Positions 52,014-59,778 of a stretch of 64,000 nucleotides of DNA are shown piece after piece. Numbering within the stretch: the stretch's first letter is position 1; each line of letters starts with the position of its first letter. The notes below the pieces were generated by a model. It was given only the letters and a program-made list of their open reading frames with translations, had not been told where the DNA came from and ran no database searches. The DNA lies in assembly GCF_042682545.1 (NCBI RefSeq), contig NZ_JBHUHQ010000002.1, one strand, 5' to 3'. The DNA is from Ornithinibacillus salinisoli (GTDB lineage: Bacteria > Bacillota > Bacilli > Bacillales > Amphibacillaceae). A program made the position numbers and the translations under genes.

Positions 52014-52475
52014 TTAGAAAACTTCATGCCATGTATCTTTTTTAGCAAGCATTTCTCTCGCAATTTCTTTCGCACCTTCTAAACTGTGGTTGGCTGCCCA
52101 TCCACATTGCACTTCATTACATGCTGGTACCTCATTTGCAGCAATGACATCATGTAAAGTTTTCTCTAGAGTCTCTAATACTTCTTCATAATTATCGTTA
52201 TTTAAGATAGCTAAATAAAATCCTGTTTGACATCCCATCGGACCTATATCCAATACATTATCCATATGATTTCGAATGTTCTCTGCCATTAAGTGTTCAA
52301 TGGAGTGTAACCCTGCCATTTCCATATGCTCTTTATTTGGTTGTTTAAAACGAATATCATATTTGTACACTTTGTCACCATTAGCACCTTCTGTAACCCC
52401 AACTAATCGAACATAAGGTGCTTTAACTTTCGTATGATCCAAATTGAAGCTTTCTACATTCATTTTTTTAACCAT
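52014..52475 (-). CDS. luxS: S-ribosylhomocysteine lyase LuxS
   Basis: A 153-residue iron-dependent lyase that splits S-ribosylhomocysteine to homocysteine and the AI-2 precursor. Metal ligands: H57 and H61 in HSIEHL with Glu60, the catalytic Cys82 in GPMGCQTGFY, and a Cys in NEVQCGWA. It lies where mtnN sits in the B. subtilis yrrT-mtnN-mccAB operon. GGAGAG precedes the ATG. Confidence 0.95.
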   Translation of the reverse strand: MVKKMNVESFNLDHTKVKAPYVRLVGVTEGANGDKVYKYDIRFKQPNKEHMEMAGLHSIEHLMAENIRNHMDNVLDIGPMGCQTGFYLAILNNDNYEEVLETLEKTLHDVIAANEVPACNEVQCGWAANHSLEGAKEIAREMLAKKDTWHEVF

Positions 52476-52498
52476 TACTACATCTCTCCTCTATTTCC

Positions 52499-53137
52499 TT
52501 ATTCTTTATTAGCTATGATAAGCCATACAAAATCATTCATTTGTTTAAACGAAATATTAAAATTATTTTTTTCAAATATTTTTTTTATATAATCAGTCAC
52601 TGGATAATATTCCCGATTCAGATCTTCTACTAAATCCGAAAATCCATTTTCCGTTGCATCCATTATTATCTTATCTCTAACTTGTTCTGATTCAAACATC
52701 GTATCCGCAAAAACTACCTTACCGTTTATTGGAAGTATTTCAGCAAATTGAGCTACTGCCACTTCTTTTTCTATATCGGTTAGATGATGGAAAGCATAGG
52801 TGCTTACAATGGTATCTGTTTGAAACTTCGGCTTCCGAAATGAAAGGAAATCGCCATCTTCAACTAGTAGATTTGGTAATTTTTCATTTACGATTTCACG
52901 CATAGCCTGTGACGGTTCAATCCCATATACTTGATACCCAGCTTGCAATAGCTTTTCGGTTAGGTTTCCTGTGCCAACTCCAAATTCAAGTACATTACCG
53001 CATGATGCGTTGGTGACCTCATCTAATATGATATCATAATTCGCAAAAACAGCTTCATATTGCGGATCTTGACCAGTTACACTGTTATCATATTCCTTTG
53101 CCCAATCCTCAAAAATATCGATAAATTCACGTCCCAT
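52499..53137 (-). CDS. yrrT: SAM-dependent methyltransferase YrrT
   Basis: A 212-residue class I methyltransferase. The SAM-binding GNVLEFGVGTGNLTEKLL (about 43-60), the acidic YGIEPSQAM and DTIVSTYAFHHLTD are visible. YrrT starts the operon that recycles methyl-transfer by-products to cysteine; its substrate is unknown. GGGGTTG precedes the ATG. A TATAAT-like -10 lies about 90 nt upstream but no clear -35, so an activator or repressor may act. Confidence 0.87.
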   Translation of the reverse strand: MGREFIDIFEDWAKEYDNSVTGQDPQYEAVFANYDIILDEVTNASCGNVLEFGVGTGNLTEKLLQAGYQVYGIEPSQAMREIVNEKLPNLLVEDGDFLSFRKPKFQTDTIVSTYAFHHLTDIEKEVAVAQFAEILPINGKVVFADTMFESEQVRDKIIMDATENGFSDLVEDLNREYYPVTDYIKKIFEKNNFNISFKQMNDFVWLIIANKE

Positions 53138-53235
53138 TTTTCAACCCCATTTTAATTCATAGTTTTCAACTCTGTTTAATACGAATTATATGTCTGACTA
53201 TAGCATATGTTCATGTTTTTATCAAAGTAAAAATA

Positions 53236-53270
53236 AAAACGAGTGCCTATTTTCTTTAGGCACTCGTTTT
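53236..53270 (-). terminator. Terminator of the spore lipoprotein gene
   Basis: On the minus strand AAAACGAGTGCCTA, loop, TAGGCACTCGTTTT and T residues; perfect. Confidence 0.9.
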
Positions 53271-53290
53271 AAATACTCTGTTCTGCTGTT

Positions 53291-53944
53291 TTATCTATTT
53301 TGTGGAAATAAACGTTCAATCATGTTACCCATTTGATCAAAGAAACCTTCGATAGGTTCACCATTATTCATATCATTCACATAGTTGTTCGTTAAATCCA
53401 TAAAGTCCGGATTAGTTGAAACATATACGTTTTCAACATCATTATCAACTGATTTAACGATATCTGCAATTTCTTTTTTTACGTCGTCAGTCAACTCGTC
53501 GCCACTGTTATTATTATTTTTTACATTGCCATTATTTTGGGCATTACCATTATTATTTAATCCAGCAGCAACATAGGCATTATTATCCGTAGTGAGTACG
53601 TACGCACGCTCGATTTCATCGATTTGATTCGAAATTTGGTCAGCTGCTTCTTCAGCTACGTCATAACGATCGTTTTGTTGCCTATTATTGTTGTTTTGAT
53701 TGGCTTGATTTCGTGTATTCGTGAAATTATTTCCGTTGCGTTCCTCGATATCACGATCCATTGTATAGTTACGATCTCTATTCATTCCGTCACCAGTATC
53801 GTCACCAATTCCTTCGTTGTTTCCATATCTTGTTTGATCGATATTATTATTGTCATTGTCGTAACCTTGTCCTTGCTCATCAGCTTGACAAGCTGCCAAA
53901 GCAAAAAACAGCAAAGTAACGAAGCTCATTATTTTCCATTTCAT
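53291..53944 (-). CDS. YhcN/YlaJ-family spore lipoprotein
   Basis: A 217-residue lipoprotein: signal peptide ending in the lipobox LAAC (Cys19), an Asn/Asp/Arg-rich low-complexity linker of about 70 residues, the conserved AEEAADQISNQIDEIERAYV (about 97-116), NNAYVAAGL and SVDNDVENVYVSTNPDF. These are the YhcN/YlaJ spore-protein marks. In B. subtilis relatives sit in the inner spore membrane and affect germination. TTTAAAGGATAA-type ribosome site is weak. Confidence 0.85.
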   Translation of the reverse strand: MKWKIMSFVTLLFFALAACQADEQGQGYDNDNNNIDQTRYGNNEGIGDDTGDGMNRDRNYTMDRDIEERNGNNFTNTRNQANQNNNNRQQNDRYDVAEEAADQISNQIDEIERAYVLTTDNNAYVAAGLNNNGNAQNNGNVKNNNNSGDELTDDVKKEIADIVKSVDNDVENVYVSTNPDFMDLTNNYVNDMNNGEPIEGFFDQMGNMIERLFPQNR

Positions 53945-54118
53945 TTATCCTTTAAACCTCCCTTATTCGTTTGTTTTTAGTATGTATCACGTCCTTTTGT
54001 TTATGCTTTTATTTTGTTACAAACCTTATTTTGGAAACTACACCAATTTTGTTTAAGAAAATATATATATATTACGGGGAGACTATAATTGACCCTTGAA
54101 TTATAAGGAGGGGAATTA

Positions 54119-54355
54119 ATGGATATTCCAGATTATGACAAAGCTTTGTATTATACGTTATGGGGACAGTGGGACGACTTACTAGTACTAATGGTTCGGA
54201 CAAATGATGATTTGTTGTCAAAAAAAATACAACAATTTTTACATGCCTATCACTATTCCTTGGATGAGCAAAAGGTTTTATCGTCACATGATAATCTTTT
54301 GTATTATATAGACCATGCAATGAAATACACACCCGCAGCTATTATGGAAGTGTAA
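54119..54355 (+). CDS. yhdB: YhdB-like protein
   Basis: A 78-residue soluble helical protein. IPDYDKALYYTLWGQWDDLL, LMVRTNDDLLSKKIQQFLHA and LLYYIDHAM match the YhdB family. AAGGAGGGG lies 6 nt before the ATG. It lies 5' of the sigI-rsgI pair in convergent orientation and ends at a shared terminator. Function unknown. Confidence 0.8.
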   Translation: MDIPDYDKALYYTLWGQWDDLLVLMVRTNDDLLSKKIQQFLHAYHYSLDEQKVLSSHDNLLYYIDHAMKYTPAAIMEV

Positions 54356-54401
54356 ACAAAAGCAACAGTGACCAACACAACAACTAAAGCCTTTACTGCA
54401 A

Positions 54402-54434
54402 AAAGAGGAATGCACCGATTGTGCATTCCTCTTT
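54402..54434. terminator. Bidirectional terminator between yhdB and rsgI
   Basis: AAAGAGGAATGCAC-CGATT-GTGCATTCCTCTTT; perfect 14-bp stem. Confidence 0.9.
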
Positions 54435-55587
54435 AATTCCCACGATTTTTCCATTCATACTTATGCTTATGTTTATTTTTCTTGTTGTGCTTATTGTCAT
54501 CTTTTTCTTTTTTATGTTCTTTTCCTTTGTTATTTCCTTTTTGCTCTCTTTTACCCTTCTTGCCATTTTCTTTTTCTTTATTATGCTTGAATTCTTCTTT
54601 TTTGGACTTTTGTTTACCTAGTTGATTTTGATTCGATTTTTGTTTATTGATGCCGTTTAACTTATTCTCGTTTTTCTTTCCTTTCAATTGTTTCTCACTT
54701 TTCTTCCCTTGTGATTCACTAGGATGTTTATCCTTATCGGTTGGAGAGATTGTAACTTCATCGACATCTTTCTTACTTTCATCAGAAGATGACTCATTCT
54801 TTTCATCTTCATCTTTTATATTTTCATCAATAACAAGATTCTCTTCATTTTTATCATTATAAAAAGATTGTATAATTTCTATTTCATCATTTGATACAGA
54901 ATCATCAATATTAGTTGATTGTTTGTCCTCATCAATTGATTTAGCTAGGACTTGATTCATCGACTGCTTCATTTCTCTTGCTGTGTCTCTCATTTCGCTT
55001 GGAATTTGCATCGTAACAACTTGCCATTCATAATTAGGATCTTCAGAAAAATAACCGTCTATAATTTCAAGAAGAGATGTATCATCACCTTTTACATAAT
55101 TAATTCCAACTAATACATTTTTATCAATATTGGAAAGACCACTTTTCTCTGCTTGTTGTATAACAAGTTCAATTGCTGTAGCAATTTTTTTCCCTTTTAT
55201 ATGCTCTAATTCCTTAGCAATTTTTGAAGCGTCTTCATTAAGAGGAACAAGTGACGATACACGTAGTTCATTATCAATTTCTAACTCTACACTCGGATTG
55301 ATATCAATATCGACATATGCATATGTTTTATCCTGATTAACTATCATCAATAATGGAATCATCAAAAGTGCGAAAACACAGGCTAAAGAAACTATTCGCA
55401 AACTCATTTTACGCTCTTGTAAAATGGAAGAAATAGCTATTCGTTTTTTGTTTGTAAGAGGTTTAAATTCAACTTCAGCACCAATATCACTGTTATTAAT
55501 AGGGTATGCTCTTTGAAATAAACCATCCTTCGTCATTACAACCGTATATTTTCGATGATGCTCCATTACAATACCTTTGCTCAACAT
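54433..55587 (-). CDS. rsgI: Anti-sigma-I factor RsgI
   Basis: A 384-residue single-pass membrane protein. The N-terminal anti-sigma domain (KGIVMEHHRKYTVVMTKDG, about 4-55) is followed by the membrane helix (IVSLACVFALLMIPLLMIV, about 65-83) and the conserved YAYVDIDINPSVELEID. The extracytoplasmic part ends in about 130 residues of Lys/Asn/Glu-rich low complexity. It overlaps sigI by 7 bp. In B. subtilis it controls SigI, active under heat shock and wall stress. A TTG one codon downstream of the ATG is better spaced from AAGGGGG. Confidence 0.9.
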   Translation of the reverse strand: MLSKGIVMEHHRKYTVVMTKDGLFQRAYPINNSDIGAEVEFKPLTNKKRIAISSILQERKMSLRIVSLACVFALLMIPLLMIVNQDKTYAYVDIDINPSVELEIDNELRVSSLVPLNEDASKIAKELEHIKGKKIATAIELVIQQAEKSGLSNIDKNVLVGINYVKGDDTSLLEIIDGYFSEDPNYEWQVVTMQIPSEMRDTAREMKQSMNQVLAKSIDEDKQSTNIDDSVSNDEIEIIQSFYNDKNEENLVIDENIKDEDEKNESSSDESKKDVDEVTISPTDKDKHPSESQGKKSEKQLKGKKNENKLNGINKQKSNQNQLGKQKSKKEEFKHNKEKENGKKGKREQKGNNKGKEHKKEKDDNKHNKKNKHKHKYEWKNRGN

Positions 55588-56315
55588 CCCACCCCCTTCA
55601 AATAGTCTTTTAAGTACACATAATCTTCACTAAGCACAATAAACATGGCAAGAATAAACTTTCTATTTCTTTCTAACGTTTTTTTACTCACGTCAACTTT
55701 TTTTGAAAGTTCCTTGATAGGAAGCTTTTTCTTTTCTTTTACATATACATGAAGTCGTTCATCATAAATTAATATTCGAGCAATACCTACTGCCGTATCA
55801 CGAGAATCCCTATGTTTTGGTGAAACCTTTGTCAACTCAGTCAGTGTTAATTTATAGTAAGATAGCTTTTCACTAAAGTCTAGAATCTCTTGCTTACGGT
55901 ACCAGTCATCTTGTTCTTGATTATATTTATCTTTTACAACCGCAAGTTCTAGCGGATTCTCCATCTGCTCCTCGTCATACGTTTCATCAAGAGAAACGGA
56001 AACAGGGCCTTTTTTAATATAACGTATATAATCAATTACTTTACGCTTTATTACAAGTGTAGCAAAAGTTAAAAAAGAAGTCCCACGATCTGCAGAATAA
56101 GTCTTAATTGATTCGTTAAAAGCAGAAAGCCCTATACTGAATTCATCATCCCTTTTTGGATCAATGTAACGTTTGCAAACTTCAGAGACACATTTTGCAA
56201 TAAATGGCTGATATTTATGTAAAAGATAATTTTGAACAGACTCGTCTCCTCTTTGAGCTATTGTAACCATTTCTTCTAACGGGATGTCTTTTATTGCATT
56301 GCTTATAGTTCCCAT
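55581..56315 (-). CDS. sigI: RNA polymerase sigma factor SigI
   Basis: A 244-residue sigma factor of the SigI group. Region 2 includes FIAKCVSEVCKRYIDPKRDD then EFSIGLSAFNESIKTY (about 34-70) and GTSFLTFATLVIKRKVIDYI; the C-terminal SigI-specific domain includes KELSKKVDVSKKTLERNRKF. A sigma-A-like promoter lies at 56444-56471. A segment ACGCCC...CGAAAATT (about 56340-56372 on the minus strand) loosely resembles SigI-type promoters; that is inference. It is followed by rsgI with a 7-bp overlap. Confidence 0.92.
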   Translation of the reverse strand: MGTISNAIKDIPLEEMVTIAQRGDESVQNYLLHKYQPFIAKCVSEVCKRYIDPKRDDEFSIGLSAFNESIKTYSADRGTSFLTFATLVIKRKVIDYIRYIKKGPVSVSLDETYDEEQMENPLELAVVKDKYNQEQDDWYRKQEILDFSEKLSYYKLTLTELTKVSPKHRDSRDTAVGIARILIYDERLHVYVKEKKKLPIKELSKKVDVSKKTLERNRKFILAMFIVLSEDYVYLKDYLKGVGC

Positions 56316-56443
56316 TTATTTATTGTACACCCCAGTCTTTAATAATTTTCGTTACCCCATATATATTTAAGGGCGTCATAAAAATATACTTTATATATTT
56401 CACGATGATAATCACCATCTATTTAATCATTTTTAATACATAT

Positions 56444-56471
56444 ATATTAACTATAACGCAATGCTTGTCAA
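56444..56471 (-). promoter_or_regulatory. Candidate sigma-A promoter of sigI-rsgI
   Basis: On the minus strand TTGACA (56471-56466) and TAATAT (56449-56444), 16-nt spacer, about 130 nt before the sigI start. Confidence 0.5.
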
Positions 56472-56516
56472 CACACATCTCATTTTAATTACAATTTGTT
56501 TAAAAAACAGTAACTC

Positions 56517-56546
56517 AAAAAAAAGAAGAGAAATCATTCTCTTCTA
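56517..56546 (-). terminator. Terminator of the S1C protease gene
   Basis: On the minus strand AGAAGAGA-ATGATT-TCTCTTCT followed by T8. Confidence 0.8.
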
Positions 56547-56553
56547 AATAATA

Positions 56554-57375
56554 CTATGATGGATATCTAAGATGTAAATAATCGATTGGGATAAACAGCC
56601 CTACTTTACCGTTCGTGTCATCGTTTAATGTTGCAAACACGACGCCAATTACTTCTCCATTTTGATTAATAATCGGACTACCACTATTTCCACGATAGAC
56701 TGGTGCTTTTAGCATGAGTACCGGTTCGTCCCAACTCTTTAATTGCGTATATTCAATGATCGTCCCTTCATTTGCTATACCGTTAAATGCTAATGGATTC
56801 CCTATAAAATATATCTCCTCATCCTCCACAAAAGTTGTTTCCTCTGCCAGCTCCAAAGAAGGCAAATCAGATCCATCTTCTACTTCTAAAACAGCTAAAT
56901 CAACGTCTGGATAAGTTTCCGATACGGTTGCCGTATAGAGACCATCATCGGGAAAAGCTATAGTAACTGTTTCATTATCATCTACAACATGATAATTTGT
57001 AATAATCGTTCCATCACTTGAAATCGAAAACCCTGTTCCCTTACTCTCTCCCGTTTCCACTACTACTACAGCTTTCTTATACGTTTTAATGTCATCTTGA
57101 GTTGAAAGTTTTGCAGATGTAATTAAGAAATTTATTGCTGGTATAGAAAAAGTTTGAGGTAAGATAGCTATTACATTGATAAACATCGCAATAGCAATGA
57201 GCCAAAACGTCCATTTGGGAAACGGACGTTTTGGTCTATTAGTTTCTTTGTCCATTGCAGCTTTTTTTAATGCCTTTTCTTTCTCTGCTTGAACTAATTC
57301 ATACAGTTCTTCCTCTTCGAACTCCTCATAAAGATCGTCGTCAATTACGTCTTTTTTCTGTTCGTCATTATCCAT
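56554..57375 (-). CDS. Membrane-anchored trypsin-like serine protease
   Basis: A 273-residue protein: a very acidic cytoplasmic N-terminus (DDDLYEEFEEEELYELVQ, about 12-29), a membrane helix (FWLIAIAMFINVIAILP, about 57-73) and an outside trypsin-like domain. The catalytic triad is visible as H in TNYHVV, D in DVDLAVLEVE and S in RGNSGSPIINQ. It lacks the PDZ domain of HtrA proteases. ATG 57375 follows GGGGTGGG. It lies downstream of yheIH on the same strand (27 bp away), so it may be co-transcribed. Confidence 0.83.
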   Translation of the reverse strand: MDNDEQKKDVIDDDLYEEFEEEELYELVQAEKEKALKKAAMDKETNRPKRPFPKWTFWLIAIAMFINVIAILPQTFSIPAINFLITSAKLSTQDDIKTYKKAVVVVETGESKGTGFSISSDGTIITNYHVVDDNETVTIAFPDDGLYTATVSETYPDVDLAVLEVEDGSDLPSLELAEETTFVEDEEIYFIGNPLAFNGIANEGTIIEYTQLKSWDEPVLMLKAPVYRGNSGSPIINQNGEVIGVVFATLNDDTNGKVGLFIPIDYLHLRYPS

Positions 57376-57402
57376 AACCCACCCCACATTGGTAGCTTAT
57401 TG

Positions 57403-59433
57403 TTATACTGCTGTTCGCTTTGAACTTCCTTGTTGCATTTGATACATTTGAAAATACGAACCTTGTTCAGCAATTAATTTATCATGATTTCCTTCTTCTA
57501 TTATTTTACCATGTTCTAAGACAAAAATCGTATCTGCTTGCTGAATAGTTGATAGGCGGTGTGCAATAACTAATGTAGTCCTTCCTTGCTTTAATACCTC
57601 TAAAGCCTGCTGAATGATACTTTCAGTTTCCGTATCAATATTTGCCGTAGCTTCATCAAGAATAAGGATGGCCGGATCAAAGGCCAACGCACGAGCAAAA
57701 GATATTAATTGACGTTCTCCTAATGAAAAAGTACTTCCACCCTCTGTAACTTTTTCATCATATTTCTTTGGCATCTTCTCAATAAAACGGTCTGCGCCTA
57801 CAGTTTGAAGTGCTTTTATTGCTGTTTCTCGAGAAATAGCCGGATCGTTCATTGTTACATTAGAAACAATCGTACCCGAGAAAAGGAACGGATCTTGTAA
57901 AACAATCCCCATATGACTTCTTACTTGTTGCCTAGACCATTCTTCTGTATCATGACCATCAATGGTTATCTTCCCTTTTTGTGGATCATAAAAACGAAAA
58001 AGTAAATTCATAATAGAGCTTTTTCCCGAGCCCGTATGCCCAACAAATGCAACGGTTTGACCTGATTTCACCTCTAAAGAAATATCTTTTAAAACGTATT
58101 CATCATCATATGCAAATGACACATGGTCGAATATTATATTCCCTCGATATCGATTTACAGGTGCGTTCTCGACATTTTCTCCATCACGATCCATCAGTTC
58201 AAAGACTCTACCTCCTGCCACCCTTGCTTGTTCAATAAGTGGAAGTTGATTTACGATGTCGTTTACTGGTTCAAAAAGTCTTGTTAAACAGTCAACAATG
58301 GCGTAAAGCATACCAATGGAAATAATACTACCTGGTTCCAATGAAAAGGAACCAAAATGCCAAATAAGTGCTACAAAAGCTATATTTCGAAATACAGTTA
58401 CCAAATTATACGAAGTTAACGCACTTAACTTAACAAGCTTACGTTGGAAGTTAAAATGACGATTATTTAACACCTCAAAGTCTTCTTTCGTTCTTTTCTC
58501 TCTCCGGAATGCCTGTATGATCGGCATTCCTTGAATTGCTTCATTAATATTTCCGTTGATTTCACTAATCGTTGAACGAATAACTTTATTGTATTTGGTA
58601 CCAAAGTGTTTATAAACTCTCATCCATAGAATCACTAATGGTATAAGCAATAAGCACCATGTTGCAAGCTTTGCGTCTAAAATAAATAAAACAACAAATA
58701 TTCCTGCCATGTAGATCATACTTGTAACAACAATTGATAGAACCCGTTCATATAAATCACGAATTGCCTCTGTATCGTTTGTAATACGTGCAACAATTTT
58801 ACCAGCTGGTTGATCCACATAATAATTAATAGGGATCCTTTGTGTATGCGCAAAAATGTCATTTCGCATTTTCTTTACAATCTGATTTGATGCTTTCTGC
58901 AATGTAAAGGTTTGGTAAAATTGGAAGAACCCTGCTATGACAAGCAAAACCATATAAAGCCCTAGTAAGAATAGAATTGGCCTTTGTTCTGGCTTAAAGA
59001 ATCCATAAACTTCGGTCAATGATATTTTTTCAGATTCAAATGTTTCATTTCCTACACTCGTTTCGATCGTAATTTGCTCACCATCTGCTGTTCGATGTCC
59101 ATTTAATGGAACATCTTCCTCTATAAAATAATAGTCTCTTCCTATTTGTAAAAGCGTATGAATACCTAATGAAGTGTCCGTTTCTGATAAACGATCTGCT
59201 CGTTTATAGTAGCGATCCCCATAGGGTACAGTATCTTTATCATTATTCGTTTCTACCTCATGCCAATTTCCTTCAATGCCTAAAATATGTTCATCAATTA
59301 CCGTCTTCGCAATTAACGGTCCTGCTAGTTCAAGTGATGTTGCTATTATCAAGCAGAGGATTCCAAACAAAATCCCTCTTTTAAACTGCCATGCATATTG
59401 TAAAAGTCTTCTTTCTGTTGATCTCTTTTTCAT
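57403..59433 (-). CDS. yheH: Heterodimeric ABC exporter subunit YheH/BmrD
   Basis: A 676-residue fused membrane/ATPase subunit. Six helices lie in residues 18-390, with an inserted extracellular domain of about 100 residues after helix 1 (EGNWHEVETNNDKDTVPYGD region). The ATPase domain has Walker A GHTGSGKSS, Walker B ILILDEATANID with the catalytic Glu, and a variant signature FSLGERQ. It pairs with YheI. In B. subtilis the pair is BmrCD, a multidrug exporter induced by ribosome-targeting antibiotics. GGAGGTGATCTCC upstream can fold on itself around the ribosome site. Confidence 0.9.
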   Translation of the reverse strand: MKKRSTERRLLQYAWQFKRGILFGILCLIIATSLELAGPLIAKTVIDEHILGIEGNWHEVETNNDKDTVPYGDRYYKRADRLSETDTSLGIHTLLQIGRDYYFIEEDVPLNGHRTADGEQITIETSVGNETFESEKISLTEVYGFFKPEQRPILFLLGLYMVLLVIAGFFQFYQTFTLQKASNQIVKKMRNDIFAHTQRIPINYYVDQPAGKIVARITNDTEAIRDLYERVLSIVVTSMIYMAGIFVVLFILDAKLATWCLLLIPLVILWMRVYKHFGTKYNKVIRSTISEINGNINEAIQGMPIIQAFRREKRTKEDFEVLNNRHFNFQRKLVKLSALTSYNLVTVFRNIAFVALIWHFGSFSLEPGSIISIGMLYAIVDCLTRLFEPVNDIVNQLPLIEQARVAGGRVFELMDRDGENVENAPVNRYRGNIIFDHVSFAYDDEYVLKDISLEVKSGQTVAFVGHTGSGKSSIMNLLFRFYDPQKGKITIDGHDTEEWSRQQVRSHMGIVLQDPFLFSGTIVSNVTMNDPAISRETAIKALQTVGADRFIEKMPKKYDEKVTEGGSTFSLGERQLISFARALAFDPAILILDEATANIDTETESIIQQALEVLKQGRTTLVIAHRLSTIQQADTIFVLEHGKIIEEGNHDKLIAEQGSYFQMYQMQQGSSKRTAV

Positions 59434-59440
59434 TAGGAGA

Positions 59441-59761
59441 TCACCTCCTATTGTTTCCTAAATTGTTTTCACACTGTTCTTTATACCAATTATTGCTTCT
59501 CATTAACTGTTTATGTGTACCTTCTTCTACGATTTTACCATTTTCCATTATAATGATATGACCAGCATTGACCAAGGTCGTAAGTTCGACTCCGGTTTTT
59601 AATATTGCTTTCTCATCACGTACTTTTCGTAAAGATGCAATAATTGGTCCTGCTAGTTCAAGCGCTGTTGCAATGATCAAGCAGAGAACACCATACAGGA
59701 TACCTCTTTTTACATTCCGAACATACGTTAATAGACGTTCTTCTGTTGATCTCAAATTCAT
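59441..59761 (-). pseudogene. Chimeric remnant: YheH N-terminus fused to YheI C-terminus
   Basis: A 106-codon frame between yheI and yheH. Residues 1-36 (RSTEERLLTYVRNVKRGILY then GVLCLIIATALELAGP) align with the YheH N-terminus, residues from about 39 (SLRKVRDEKAI... HIIIMENGKIVEEGTHKQL and WYKEQ) align with the YheI C-terminus. All catalytic parts are missing. The ribosome-site hairpin GGAGGTGATCTCCTAATGAA is identical to that of yheH. The best explanation is tandem duplication of yheI-yheH followed by an in-frame deletion. It may still be translated. Confidence 0.85.
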
Positions 59762-59778
59762 TAGGAGATCACCTCCCA

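Noticed and set aside
53138..53235. CymR-type operator before yrrT
   Set aside because: I looked for the CymR box expected from B. subtilis; only a TATAAT-like -10 is convincing, so no operator is claimed.
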